Source: Porphyrobacter sp.
GTDB lineage: Bacteria > Pseudomonadota > Alphaproteobacteria > Sphingomonadales > Sphingomonadaceae
Assembly: GCA_017744315.1 (NCBI GenBank)
Contig: JAGIBN010000003.1
Coordinates: forward strand, 1 to 64,000
Direction: 5' to 3'
Length of the DNA stretch: 64,000 nt
Numbering within the stretch: the stretch's first letter is position 1; every line of letters starts with the position of its first letter. The notes below the pieces were generated by a model. It made no database searches. It saw nothing but the letters and a program-made list of their open reading frames with translations, and was not told the DNA's origin. Positions 24,304-33,007 of this stretch are shown in pieces. A program made the translations under genes and the position numbers.

Positions 24304-25155
24304 TCATCCATCTGACTGCTCCTTTTCCAAGGCTCGCAGTCGCTCTGTCATGCGCTCTGCTATTTGAGGATGGCTTCTTCGATAGTCGGGAATGCGTCTG
24401 CGAAGATGTTCCATGCGTGTCTCACGGATATCGATCCCCCAAATCCCACGAATGATCGATCCAATCGCGATAAATATCGCCGTGTCGGACTGCGGGTGGT
24501 TAGTGAACTGCGCGCTTGGCTCAGGCTGTGAGCTGATTTCCCACTCTCCTGCGGAATTCTGCCAAATGAGCCACGAAGGATCAGACCAGTCGAGCCCGTC
24601 CATCACCGTTCGGACCTCAGCATATGCCTCAAGCCCCATTAGGTCACGCGACGTCAGCACACGCGCGAAGGCCACAATATCTTCTGCCGGATCGTGGTCG
24701 GTCTTTTGAGCCAGAAAGTCCCGCTCGATTAGCGAAACGCTATCTGCAATTCTGCCACCAAACTCCGCGTCTTCTCCGTCAGAGACAAAATAGACGGAGA
24801 CGCTCTCACCAAGCTCAAACTTAACTATGCGCCTTTTGAGCATAACCGCTTCAATAAGGCTTATCGGATGAAGATGGCAGGATTCCCCAACCCTTACACC
24901 TTGCTGTAGGAATTCGGAGAACGCTTTTAATGATGCAATATTTACACCAAACTGCTGCAGTCGACCCAATATTGCCGCTATAGAGGCCTGAATCGGCTTG
25001 AACTTCTTATGGCTTCCTTTTCCGGCCCCTCCGGAACTTGCAACTAAAAGGTCATTCTTTAGCCAAAAAGCGAGTGTTCCTGGAGAGACGCCACTAATTT
25101 CGGCGATCTGTCCACGCGTAAGCAATACCGACTGAGCCCATGCGGAAGCCATCAC
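24304..25155 (-). CDS. MerR-like HTH regulator, low-GC
   Basis: A 283-residue protein. Residues about 10-75 form a MerR-type winged helix (TRGQIAEISGVSPGTLAFWL, then a loop with GAGKGSHKKF), followed by a helix typical of the family (ASIAAILGRLQQFGVNIASL). The remaining about 200 residues match no effector domain I know. The gene is much poorer in GC than the surrounding sequence, so it was probably acquired. It lies beside the tRNA-like sequence and the SEC-C pseudogene, consistent with a small island. Its ligand and targets are unknown. Confidence 0.65.
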   Translation of the reverse strand: MMASAWAQSVLLTRGQIAEISGVSPGTLAFWLKNDLLVASSGGAGKGSHKKFKPIQASIAAILGRLQQFGVNIASLKAFSEFLQQGVRVGESCHLHPISLIEAVMLKRRIVKFELGESVSVYFVSDGEDAEFGGRIADSVSLIERDFLAQKTDHDPAEDIVAFARVLTSRDLMGLEAYAEVRTVMDGLDWSDPSWLIWQNSAGEWEISSQPEPSAQFTNHPQSDTAIFIAIGSIIRGIWGIDIRETRMEHLRRRIPDYRRSHPQIAERMTERLRALEKEQSDG

Positions 25156-25199
25156 AACTCTATAAAGGTGTGATGGCCCTTTGTAAAGGTCTGAAAGCC

Positions 25200-26261
25200 C
25201 TACTCCGCCGCCTGCACCCCCGGCGTCTCGCCAAACAGCCCCGGCTCATCGCCCGCGCCCTCTTCGTTCGCGGCGACGTTCTTGGCCTTGTTGCGGCTGT
25301 CGAAGCTGGACCACACGTCGTTCCAGTTTCCGCGGGTCGCGGCCTTGGAGTATTCGGTGGCGCGGGTTTCGAAGAAGTTGGCATGCTCTACGCCGTTGAG
25401 CAGCGGGGCGAGCCAGGGGAGCGGGTGGTCGTCGACCATATAGATCGCCGGCAGGCCGAGCTGGCCCAGGCGCCAGTCGGCGATGTAGCGGATGTACTTC
25501 TTGATCTCCTTCGCCGTCATGCCAGGCACCGGGCCCTGCTCGAACGCGAGGTCGATGAAGTTGTCTTCCAGCCGCACGGTCTTCTGGCAGGCGTCGATGA
25601 TGTCTTCCTTGACCGCCTTGGTCAGGCAGCCGCGTTCGGCGCAGAAGGCGTGGAACAGGCGGGTAATGCCTTCGCAGTGCAGGCTCTCGTCACGCACCGA
25701 CCAGCTGACGATCTGGCCCATGCCCTTCATCTTGTTGAAGCGCGGGAAGTTCATCAGCATGGCGAAGCTGGCGAACAGTTGCAGCCCTTCGGTGAAGCCG
25801 CCGAACATCGCCAGCGTGCGGGCGATGTCCTCGTCGCTGTCGACGCCGAATTCCTGCAGGTAATCGTGCTTGGCCTTCATCTCCTCGTATTCGAGGAACA
25901 TGCCGTATTCGCTTTCCGGCATGCCGATGGTGTCGAGCAGGTGGCTGTAGGCGGCGATGTGCACCGTCTCCATGTTGGAGAACGCGGCCAGCATCATCTT
26001 GATCTCGGTCGGCTTGAACACGCGGCCGTATTTCTCGTGGTAGCAATCCTGCACTTCCACGTCGGCCTGGGTGAAGAAGCGGAAGATCTGCGTCAGCAGG
26101 TTCCGCTCATGGTCCGAAAGCTTCTGCGCCCAGTCGCGGCAGTCTTCGCCCAGAGGCACTTCCTCGGGCATCCAGTGGATTTGCTGCTGGCGCTTCCAGA
26201 ACTCGTAGGCCCAGGGGTATTCAAAGGGCTTGTAGGTCTTGCGTGCTTCGAGCAGCGACAT
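25200..26261 (-). CDS. nrdB: Ribonucleoside-diphosphate reductase beta subunit, class Ia
   Basis: A 353-residue class I small subunit that houses the diiron-tyrosyl radical. Metal-ligand positions are visible as D67 (TQADVEVQ), E98 and H101 (METVHIAAY), E159 (GFTEGL), and E192 and H195 (RDESLHCEG). Y105, four residues after H101, is in the radical position. It supplies the radical to the NrdA large subunit for deoxyribonucleotide synthesis. nrdA is not in this window. The ATG at 26261 follows GGAGACCACAAG, and the upstream region carries a palindrome with two GAATC sites. Confidence 0.95.
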   Translation of the reverse strand: MSLLEARKTYKPFEYPWAYEFWKRQQQIHWMPEEVPLGEDCRDWAQKLSDHERNLLTQIFRFFTQADVEVQDCYHEKYGRVFKPTEIKMMLAAFSNMETVHIAAYSHLLDTIGMPESEYGMFLEYEEMKAKHDYLQEFGVDSDEDIARTLAMFGGFTEGLQLFASFAMLMNFPRFNKMKGMGQIVSWSVRDESLHCEGITRLFHAFCAERGCLTKAVKEDIIDACQKTVRLEDNFIDLAFEQGPVPGMTAKEIKKYIRYIADWRLGQLGLPAIYMVDDHPLPWLAPLLNGVEHANFFETRATEYSKAATRGNWNDVWSSFDSRNKAKNVAANEEGAGDEPGLFGETPGVQAAE

Positions 26262-26303
26262 CTTGTGGTCTCCGTTGGCCGGTCGGCGAACCTCCTACAT
26301 AGG

Positions 26304-26321
26304 GAATCATGTCACTGATTC
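26304..26321. promoter_or_regulatory. Palindrome with two GANTC sites upstream of nrdB
   Basis: GAATCA-N6-TGATTC, about 45 bp upstream of the nrdB start. Each half contains a GANTC sequence, the target of the CcrM methylase in many alphaproteobacteria. Cell-cycle or dNTP-linked control is a reasonable guess. Confidence 0.45.
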
Positions 26322-26387
26322 GATAGCAAGGAACAAAATTAGAGCCGGGGATAACCCGCTCAAACCTCGGTCCGCCTAGTGCTCCGC

Positions 26388-27332
26388 CTAGTGCTCCGAC
26401 AGCTCCTCCCGCACCTTGCGTTCGCGCCCCCGCACGCCCTGCAGCCGCCCGACACCGGGCACCGGGCGGTCAGGACGCCAGAAATAGACGCTGCGCAGAT
26501 AGCCGATGTCGAACGGGGTCAGTTCGTCGGGCCCTCCCCCGGCCTCGTCCTCGAACAGCGCCAGGATCGTCGCCATCGGCTCGTCGCCGGTCGCCGGCCG
26601 GGTGTGGCTGAGGCCGCGCATCGTCGCGTAGTCAGCCAGCTGGGTGACGGACATTCCGACTACCGCCTCCCGATCGAAGACCACCAGGGCGAAGTTGATG
26701 TCGTTACGCGTGGGCAGGAACAGGTCGGTGCTCCCCCGCACGGCCGGCCGTTGCGGCTTGCCGCGCCAGTAGGAAATCGGAGCGCCGTTGCGGAATTTGG
26801 TCTCGACCACGTTCCACACGCGCACCGGCGCTTCGGCGGCGAGGAGCTCGGACTGCTCGGATTCCTCCACCAGGTTGAACATCTTCGGGTGACTTTCGGC
26901 GAGGTCGTTGAGCAGCTCCTGTCCGTTGTCGACGAACGTCACGAGGATATTGGTCGAACACCGGCTTCCACCCAGCCGCAAGTTCAGCCGCGCGGCATTG
27001 GCGCGGATGCGCTCGACGATCTCTTCGGCCAGTTCGGGCTTGAGGCCGTCGACGGCCGGGCAGATCGGCGCGGTGATCCGGGCCAGGGCTTCCTCGTAGA
27101 GACGGTTGGGATCGACGCGGCTCACGTCGAGCGCCTGCTGGTAGACCTCGTCGCGCGACGGCGGGGCGACCTTTCCGGTAACGATGATGCTGTTCTCGGC
27201 CTCGGCAGGTTCGGAAGCCGGTTCGTTCGACGGCGGAGCTTGCGGGTCTTCCGCAGCAGGCTGGCGGGCGTGCGCCGTTGTCGCGACCAGGATCGCGAGC
27301 GGTAACATTGCAGCGCGCCAGACAGAGAGCAT
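26388..27332 (-). CDS. Exported protein of unknown function
   Basis: A 314-residue protein with an N-terminal signal sequence (MLPLAILVATTAHA) and a proline/glutamate-rich linker (QPAAEDPQAPPSNEPASEP). It then contains ENSIIVTGK, a phrase common at the mature start of sphingomonad TonB-dependent receptors, but no barrel follows. The rest includes RITAPICPAVDGLKPELAEEI, a cysteine pair and FALVVFDREAVVGMS. I do not recognise a family. It is a single-gene unit between nrdB and ald on the same strand. Confidence 0.7.
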   Translation of the reverse strand: MLSVWRAAMLPLAILVATTAHARQPAAEDPQAPPSNEPASEPAEAENSIIVTGKVAPPSRDEVYQQALDVSRVDPNRLYEEALARITAPICPAVDGLKPELAEEIVERIRANAARLNLRLGGSRCSTNILVTFVDNGQELLNDLAESHPKMFNLVEESEQSELLAAEAPVRVWNVVETKFRNGAPISYWRGKPQRPAVRGSTDLFLPTRNDINFALVVFDREAVVGMSVTQLADYATMRGLSHTRPATGDEPMATILALFEDEAGGGPDELTPFDIGYLRSVYFWRPDRPVPGVGRLQGVRGRERKVREELSEH

Positions 27333-27406
27333 TCCTGGCCCCTCTCAAGAGAGAACCGCAGGCTGACCTAAATCGCCGCTCCGATCAACCGGGAACCGGG
27401 TTTACC

Positions 27407-28522
27407 TCAGGCGAGGGCCTGTTCTACCGGGAGCAGTTCGTAGCCGAGCTCTTCGGCCACCGCCGGATAGGTCACTCGGCCGGCATGGACGTTGAGCCCT
27501 TCGGCGAGATGGGGATCGCGGCGCATCGCTTCCTTCCACCCGAGGTCGGCGATCTTCAGCGCGCGGGGCAGGGTCACGTTGTTCAGCGCATAAGTGCTGG
27601 TCCGCGCCACCGCGCCGGGCATGTTGGCGACGCAGTAATGGACGATGCCGTCGACCACGAAGGTCGGATTGTCGTGAGTGGTCGGGTGGCTGGTCTCAAA
27701 ACAACCGCCCTGATCGATCGCCACGTCGACGAGGACCGCGCCGGGCTTCATGCACTGGAGCATGTCCCGCGTGACCAGCTTGGGGGCCGCAGCGCCCGGA
27801 ACCAGCACCGCGCCGATCACCAAGTCCGCACTGCAGATCGCATTGGCGATGTTGGCCTGGTTGGAAAAGCGCGTCTTGGCGCGGCTTTCGAAGTGGATGC
27901 CGAGCTTCTCGAGCGTATCGGGGTTGTTGTCGAGCACGGTCACGTCGGCGCCCAGGCCCACGGCCATCTGCGCTGCGTTGAACCCCACTACTCCGCCGCC
28001 GATCACGATGACGACGCCGGGCATGACGCCTGGAACCCCGCCCAGCAAGACGCCCCGGCCACCGTTCTCCTTCTCGAGCGCGGTCGCGCCGGCCTGGATG
28101 CTCATGCGTCCTGCGACCTGGCTCATCGGCTTGAGCAGCGGAAGAGTGCCGCCGGGGCCGGTCACAGTTTCATAGGCGATCGCCGTGACGCCCGACTTGA
28201 CGAGATCGGCAGTCTGCTCGGGATCGGGTGCAAGGTGGAGGTAGGTGTAGAGTATCTGCCCTTCGCGCAATTGGGCGCGCTCTTCGGGCTGGGGTTCCTT
28301 GACCTTCACGATCATTTCGCACTCGGCGAAGATCGAAGCCGGTCCCTCGACAACTTTGGCTCCTGCCTCCCGGTACTGGCTGTCGTCGGCACCGATGCCG
28401 AGGCCCGCTCCGCTCTCGACCCAGACTTCGTGCCCGTGGCGGACCAGTTCCTTGGCGCTTTCGGGCGTCAGTCCTACCCGGTACTCGCGGTTCTTGATCT
28501 CTCGCGGGCAGCCGATCAGCAT
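27407..28522 (-). CDS. ald: Alanine dehydrogenase
   Basis: A 371-residue enzyme interconverting L-alanine and pyruvate with NAD. It has the family start [35 protein letters not shown], the Rossmann loop [11 protein letters not shown], and the C-terminal [20 protein letters not shown] with the conserved histidine region. Length matches the usual about 370. I chose the ATG at 28522 because AAGGAGA precedes it. Upstream and divergent is a small membrane-anchored protein gene. Confidence 0.95.
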   Translation of the reverse strand: MLIGCPREIKNREYRVGLTPESAKELVRHGHEVWVESGAGLGIGADDSQYREAGAKVVEGPASIFAECEMIVKVKEPQPEERAQLREGQILYTYLHLAPDPEQTADLVKSGVTAIAYETVTGPGGTLPLLKPMSQVAGRMSIQAGATALEKENGGRGVLLGGVPGVMPGVVIVIGGGVVGFNAAQMAVGLGADVTVLDNNPDTLEKLGIHFESRAKTRFSNQANIANAICSADLVIGAVLVPGAAAPKLVTRDMLQCMKPGAVLVDVAIDQGGCFETSHPTTHDNPTFVVDGIVHYCVANMPGAVARTSTYALNNVTLPRALKIADLGWKEAMRRDPHLAEGLNVHAGRVTYPAVAEELGYELLPVEQALA

Positions 28523-28589
28523 GAGCAATCTCCTTGGGACCTTTGGTATGTGAGCCGTAATGTGGGCGCAATCAATTGGAGGTAAACCA

Positions 28590-28892
28590 GTGAACGGAAA
28601 GGGACTTGCACGGACAGGGTGCGCGTTGCTCCTCGGCCTGGCGATCGCATTTCCGGTGGGGTTCATGCTTGGCGGACGGAACAGTTCCCATGAAGTGCAA
28701 TTCAGGCCGGCGTCGCAAACGGCGACCAGGCGCGAAGTCTATTCGCCCAAAATTCTCACCGACCCCTACTTTTTTGACCAACAGCGCAGGAACGTAGAGG
28801 CTCTGGAAGACGTTTGCAGGCGGACGGGACAGTCCTGTCGCGAGGCGAGGGAAGCGCGGCACTGGCTTGAGAAATTTCCCATTAAGGAATAG
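28590..28892 (+). CDS. Small membrane-anchored protein
   Basis: About 100 residues. One N-terminal membrane span (CALLLGLAIAFPVGFMLGG) is followed by a mainly hydrophilic periplasmic part with two cysteines (EDVCRRTGQSCREAR). The GTG at 28590 follows GGAGG at good spacing. It starts within 70 bp of the divergent ald gene and ends 80 bp before the L,D-transpeptidase gene. Function is unknown. Confidence 0.55.
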   Translation: MNGKGLARTGCALLLGLAIAFPVGFMLGGRNSSHEVQFRPASQTATRREVYSPKILTDPYFFDQQRRNVEALEDVCRRTGQSCREAREARHWLEKFPIKE

Positions 28893-28971
28893 CGTGCCAC
28901 TTGCCTGGCTCGCGCGTCGCATGACGCAGTCTCTTGAATTTTGGCTCCGCGAGTGCTTATTGGGTGGCAAC

Positions 28972-30318
28972 ATGGTGAAAAGAAATCAGTACTTTAGCGC
29001 GGTTCGCACCGGGATCTGGCGGGCCGTGCTGCCGATGGCATTGGCCGCTTCGGCCTCGCTGCCGGCTTATGCGCAGGGGGCTGGTTCGCTCCAGTTGCAC
29101 TCGCTTATCGTCGAACAGGCCAAGGGCGATATGCTCGCCTTCTACACTCACCGTGACGGTCAGGTGTGGATAAAGAACGGGCAGCTCGACCCTGCGGCGC
29201 ACTCGCTGCTGAAGCTGGTCGAGACGGCAGAGTTCGACGGGCTCGATCCGGCTGCGCTCGGCGCGCCGGAGCTGGCGAATGCGATCGCTCTTGCCGAACA
29301 GGACGCCTCGCCGGCCAACCTGGCGAAGGCCGAGGTGCTTCTCTCGCACACTCTCGCCACGTACGCGGCTGCAGTCAGTAACACTGGAAACAATTCCATG
29401 TTCTACGAGCATGACGTGCTCAAGCCGGTCGAACCGGCGGCGCACACCGTGCTCGATGCCGCAGCGGCCGCGCCGTCGCTTACCGACTACGTCTCGCACA
29501 TGCAGTGGATGCACCCGCTCTATGGTCAGCTGCGCCAGAAGCTGATGGTGCAGCCCGACGCGGCAACGATGATGGTGCCGGCAAAGGCCAGCCTCAACCG
29601 CGTTCGCTCCCTCCCGGCTCCGCCGTGGGCGCGCCATGTGGTGATCGACATCGCGAGCGCGCGCCTGTTCATGTACGAAGGCGGCCAAGTGGTCGATTCC
29701 ATGAAGGTGGTGGTCGGCAAGGCGGATACGCAGACGCCGATCATGGCGGGCTACATCCGCTACGCCACGCTCAATCCGTACTGGAACGTGCCGGCCAACC
29801 TGGTCCAGAAGACCATTTCCAAGAACGTGCTCGACCAGGGCGTGACCTACCTGCGTACGCGCGGTTACGAGGTCATTTCGGAATTCGGCCCGAACGCCCA
29901 GGTGCTCGATCCGAACTCGGTTGACTGGCAGGCGATCCGCAATGGCTCGGTCGAACAGCCGGTTCGCCAGAAACCCAGCGCGGCCAATGCGATGGGCAAG
30001 GTGAAGTACGAGTTCCCCAATCCGATGGGGATCTACCTGCACGACACCCCGGACAAGAAGTTGATGCTCGAGAGCGCACGCCAGTTCAGCAATGGCTGCG
30101 TGCGACTGGAAGACGCGGCACGGTTCGGCCGCTGGTTGTTCCAGGGTTCTCTGCCGACCGTTGGACCGTCCCCCGAACAGCGGGTCGATCTGGCGGAGCC
30201 GGTGCCGATCTACATCACTTACCTGACCGTACAGCCCAGCGGCGACCAGCTGGCCGTCGGTCCCGATCCTTATGCGCGCGATCGCACTGATATGCCTGCG
30301 CTCGCGCGGCTTCCGTAA
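28972..30318 (+). CDS. L,D-transpeptidase (YkuD domain, YcbB-like)
   Basis: About 448 residues with a signal peptide (ALAASASLPAYAQ). The N-terminal part is the scaffold region of long LdtD/YcbB-like enzymes. The catalytic domain spans about 220-400, with HVVIDIASARLFMYEGG, GYIRYATLNPYWNVP, YLHDTPDK and the active-site motif SNGCVRL (Cys376). It would form 3-3 cross-links or attach proteins to peptidoglycan in the periplasm. I chose the ATG at 28972 because it begins a proper signal peptide; an in-frame upstream start would overlap the preceding gene. Confidence 0.9.
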   Translation: MVKRNQYFSAVRTGIWRAVLPMALAASASLPAYAQGAGSLQLHSLIVEQAKGDMLAFYTHRDGQVWIKNGQLDPAAHSLLKLVETAEFDGLDPAALGAPELANAIALAEQDASPANLAKAEVLLSHTLATYAAAVSNTGNNSMFYEHDVLKPVEPAAHTVLDAAAAAPSLTDYVSHMQWMHPLYGQLRQKLMVQPDAATMMVPAKASLNRVRSLPAPPWARHVVIDIASARLFMYEGGQVVDSMKVVVGKADTQTPIMAGYIRYATLNPYWNVPANLVQKTISKNVLDQGVTYLRTRGYEVISEFGPNAQVLDPNSVDWQAIRNGSVEQPVRQKPSAANAMGKVKYEFPNPMGIYLHDTPDKKLMLESARQFSNGCVRLEDAARFGRWLFQGSLPTVGPSPEQRVDLAEPVPIYITYLTVQPSGDQLAVGPDPYARDRTDMPALARLP

Positions 30319-30384
30319 TTGTCTCCGTCCGCAAACCGTTGCAGCAATGCAACAGCAACGTACCTATGATGAAAAACTAATTTT

Positions 30385-30421
30385 CCTCAGGAACCGCAGC
30401 GCGGGCCTGTGAGTCCTGAGG
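30385..30421 (+). promoter_or_regulatory. Leader hairpin upstream of the outer-membrane protein gene
   Basis: CCTCAGGA...TCCTGAGG, an 8-bp perfect stem with a 21-base loop, about 70 bp upstream of the outer-membrane barrel gene. A second hairpin, GTTGCA-N4-TGCAAC at 30338-30353, precedes it. Long leaders with hairpins are common in abundant outer-membrane-protein mRNAs. A regulatory role is inference. Confidence 0.35.
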
Positions 30422-30490
30422 AAGACTGTCGCCGACGCGTGGACGGGTGTGGGATCCGTCGGGGCGGCAGAAGATTTGAAGGGGAATCCA

Positions 30491-31339
30491 ATGCGAAAGA
30501 TTGCATTAGGCCTCGCAACTGCCGCAGTCGCTCTGTCGACTCCGGCGTTGGCGCGCGAAAATGCGGTTTACGCCGGTGTTGAATTCGGTGGCATGATTAC
30601 GAACGACCTCAAGATCGACGTAGACGGTCTGGACGACGCAATCATCCTCGACACTGACTTCGGCTATGACGGCGATGTCATCATCGGCTACGACTTCGGC
30701 GGGTTCAGGCTCGAAGGCGAAGCGGCCTACAAGAAGGCTCGGATCGATGAACTGAGCAGCCAGGTCGTATTGCCGGGCAGCGGCGCAATCCAGACCACGA
30801 CGGTTCCGGCCGGCGGTGGCAGCGCGAGCGCTCTGAGCTTCATGGTCAACGGCATGCTCGATTTCGGCGACGATGACGGCCTGTCGGGCTTCGTCGGCGG
30901 CGGTGTTGGTTGGGCTGAAGTCGGCCTCAACAACGCACGTCTCTATGACAACGTCGCGCCGTTCCTTGATGACAAGGATTCCGGTTTCGCGTGGCAGATC
31001 ATCGCTGGTGTCCGTCAGGCGGTCAGCGATAGCGTCGACGTGACCCTGAAGTATCGTTACTTCAATGCAGGCGGTGTCGATCTCGACGATGGCACCCGTC
31101 TGGGCGAGACTTCGTTCAGCTCGCACAGCTTGCTCGGTGGCGTAGTGTTCAACTTCGGTGGTGCGGCCCCGCCGCCGCCGCCGCCCCCGCCGCCCCCGCC
31201 GCCTCCTCCGCCTCCGCCGCCGCCGCCTCCGCCGCCGCCGCAGACCAAGACCTGCCCGAACGGCCAGGTGGTCCCGGTTACGGCAGCGTGCCCGGCTCCG
31301 CCGCCTCCGCCGGTGGCTCCGGTGGGCGAACGCGGCTAA
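30491..31339 (+). CDS. Outer-membrane beta-barrel protein with polyproline C-terminus
   Basis: A 282-residue protein with a signal peptide (LATAAVALSTPALARE). An eight-strand-type barrel follows (NAVYAGVEFGGMI, GDVIIGYDFGGFRLEGEAAY, LSGFVGGGVGWAEVGL, VDVTLKYRYFNAGGV, HSLLGGVVFNFGG). The tail is a run of more than 25 prolines, then QTKTCPNGQVVPVTAACP and a second short proline run. Sphingomonad relatives usually have a peptidoglycan-binding OmpA domain after the proline region. Here the gene stops, so it is either a short variant or truncated. A strong terminator follows. Confidence 0.85.
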   Translation: MRKIALGLATAAVALSTPALARENAVYAGVEFGGMITNDLKIDVDGLDDAIILDTDFGYDGDVIIGYDFGGFRLEGEAAYKKARIDELSSQVVLPGSGAIQTTTVPAGGGSASALSFMVNGMLDFGDDDGLSGFVGGGVGWAEVGLNNARLYDNVAPFLDDKDSGFAWQIIAGVRQAVSDSVDVTLKYRYFNAGGVDLDDGTRLGETSFSSHSLLGGVVFNFGGAAPPPPPPPPPPPPPPPPPPPPPPPPQTKTCPNGQVVPVTAACPAPPPPPVAPVGERG

Positions 31340-31362
31340 CGCCAGGTTCGGACCTGAAAGAG

Positions 31363-31396
31363 GGGTGGCAGGCCAAGCGCCTGCCACCCTTTTTTT
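31363..31396 (+). terminator. Rho-independent terminator
   Basis: An 11-bp perfect stem, GGGTGGCAGGC / GCCTGCCACCC, followed by seven Ts, directly downstream of the outer-membrane protein gene. It is the best-formed terminator in the window. Confidence 0.92.
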
Positions 31397-31583
31397 ATGC
31401 GGTCTGCGCAGGGTTGTCTTGCGGGAGAAGAGCTTCGAATTACGCAAAGGGGCCAGGGACCGACGCCCGGTTTTACCCTCGCTCTCTTCCCAAGAAGTCC
31501 GTGGGAACCCACAGACCCTCTCTCTTCCAACTGCGGACCCGCTAACCTATCGATTTCGGGTTGGACGAGCGGGGAGTGGGGGG

Positions 31584-32954
31584 ATGGCGAAGGCAAGCGG
31601 TGCGATCACCATGACGGAGGGGCCGCTACTGAGCATCCTCATCAAGGTCGCCATCCCGATTACCCTGACCAACCTGGTCCAGTCGAGCTACGACATCGTC
31701 AATGCGCTGTGGCTTGGGCAACTGGGCGAGGTGGCGATTGCCTCGGTAGCGGCGAGCGGGCCGATCTTCGGGGTGCTGATCTCGCTGGGAAGTGGGCTGT
31801 CGACGGCAGGTGCGGTCCTGATCGCCCAGAATGCTGGCGCCAAGCGGTTCGACGCGCTCGATCACATTTCCGCGCAGACCTTGCTGATGGTTGCGATCAT
31901 GGCGTTGGCGTTTACTGGCATCGGGATCCTCGCGAGCCAGCCGCTGTTGCGGTTGATCGGTGTGGAGCCGGAGATCGCAGCGCTCGCCGACACCTACCTG
32001 GCCATCCGCTATGCCGGGATGATTCCGATGTTCGCCTTCATGGCGATCCAGGCGATGCTGCAGGCGGTCGGCGAAGTCCGTTTCGCGATGCGCGTCCAGA
32101 TCGGCAGCCTGGTGTTCAACGCCCTGCTCGATCCGATCCTGATCTTCGGCTTCGGACCTTTGCCGCCCTTTGGAGTGGCCGGCGCGGCAGCGGCGACCGT
32201 GATCGCGCAAGTGGCAGCATTGGCGATCGTACTGCACCATATGCTCACCGGACGCTCTGCGCTCCACTTGCGGGGGCATCATTTCCGGCCCGATGCAGGC
32301 CATATCTGGCTTGCTACCGGACTGGGCGTGCCGGCATCGATCGAGCAGGCGATCCGGACTTTCAGTTCGCTGTTGTTGATGTCGTTGGCCGCCAGCTTCG
32401 GGACGCTCGGCCTCGCGTCCTACGGGGTGGGCACGCGCCTGTTGTTCTTCTGGTTCTCACCGATCTTGGGCTTGTCGATCGCGGCGGCGACCGTGGTCGG
32501 GCAGAACGTCGGCGCCGGGCTGGCCGATCGCGCCGAACAGGCTGCGCGCACTGCGGCCTGGCTCGGTTTCGGTGCGTTGACATTGGTCGGCTTAGCCCAC
32601 CTGCCGTTCGTGCCGCAGATCATGGCGGCGCTGGCTCCCGGCGAGGAGCAGGTGATCGCGAACGCCAGCACCTTCGCCTATATCTTCCTCCCCCTTATGG
32701 GGGTCGGCACCGTCGGCCAGGTCATGCTCGGCGTATTCCGCGGGGCCGGCAACACACGGCAGTCCATGACGCTTTCGATCGCCCAGCAGTGGCTGTTCCA
32801 GATGCCGGCGGCGTGGTTGCTGGCGCTGTGGACACCAGCGGGGATCGCGGGAGTGTGGTGGTCCTATCCGATCGGCGGCGCAGCGCTCACCGCCATGACC
32901 TTAGCCTGGTTCCATCGCGGACCCTGGCGTCGGCAGTTGGTTGCCGCCGCCTGA
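31584..32954 (+). CDS. MATE-family efflux transporter
   Basis: A 456-residue multidrug/oligosaccharidyl-lipid/polysaccharide-superfamily exporter with twelve predicted spans in two homologous halves. Typical phrases are PLLSILIKVAIPITLTNLVQ at the start, NALWLGQLGEVAIASVAASGP, FGVAGAAAATVIAQ and GLASYGVGTRLLFFW in the second half. It would expel organic compounds by H+ or Na+ antiport. The ATG at 31584 follows GGGGAGTGGGGGG. It ends shortly before a palindromic repeat hairpin and a convergent esterase gene. Confidence 0.92.
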   Translation: MAKASGAITMTEGPLLSILIKVAIPITLTNLVQSSYDIVNALWLGQLGEVAIASVAASGPIFGVLISLGSGLSTAGAVLIAQNAGAKRFDALDHISAQTLLMVAIMALAFTGIGILASQPLLRLIGVEPEIAALADTYLAIRYAGMIPMFAFMAIQAMLQAVGEVRFAMRVQIGSLVFNALLDPILIFGFGPLPPFGVAGAAAATVIAQVAALAIVLHHMLTGRSALHLRGHHFRPDAGHIWLATGLGVPASIEQAIRTFSSLLLMSLAASFGTLGLASYGVGTRLLFFWFSPILGLSIAAATVVGQNVGAGLADRAEQAARTAAWLGFGALTLVGLAHLPFVPQIMAALAPGEEQVIANASTFAYIFLPLMGVGTVGQVMLGVFRGAGNTRQSMTLSIAQQWLFQMPAAWLLALWTPAGIAGVWWSYPIGGAALTAMTLAWFHRGPWRRQLVAAA

Positions 32955-32973
32955 AGCTGACGGCGGGAGGTCG

Positions 32974-33000
32974 TCCTCCCCGAGATTAGCTCGGGGAGGA
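32974..33000. repeat. Single short palindromic hairpin repeat
   Basis: An 11-bp perfect stem, TCCTCCCCGAG / CTCGGGGAGGA, with loop attag. The arms are identical to 241-267. It sits in the 53-bp gap between two convergent genes and could serve both as terminator. Confidence 0.8.
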
Positions 33001-33007
33001 TTTGGCC

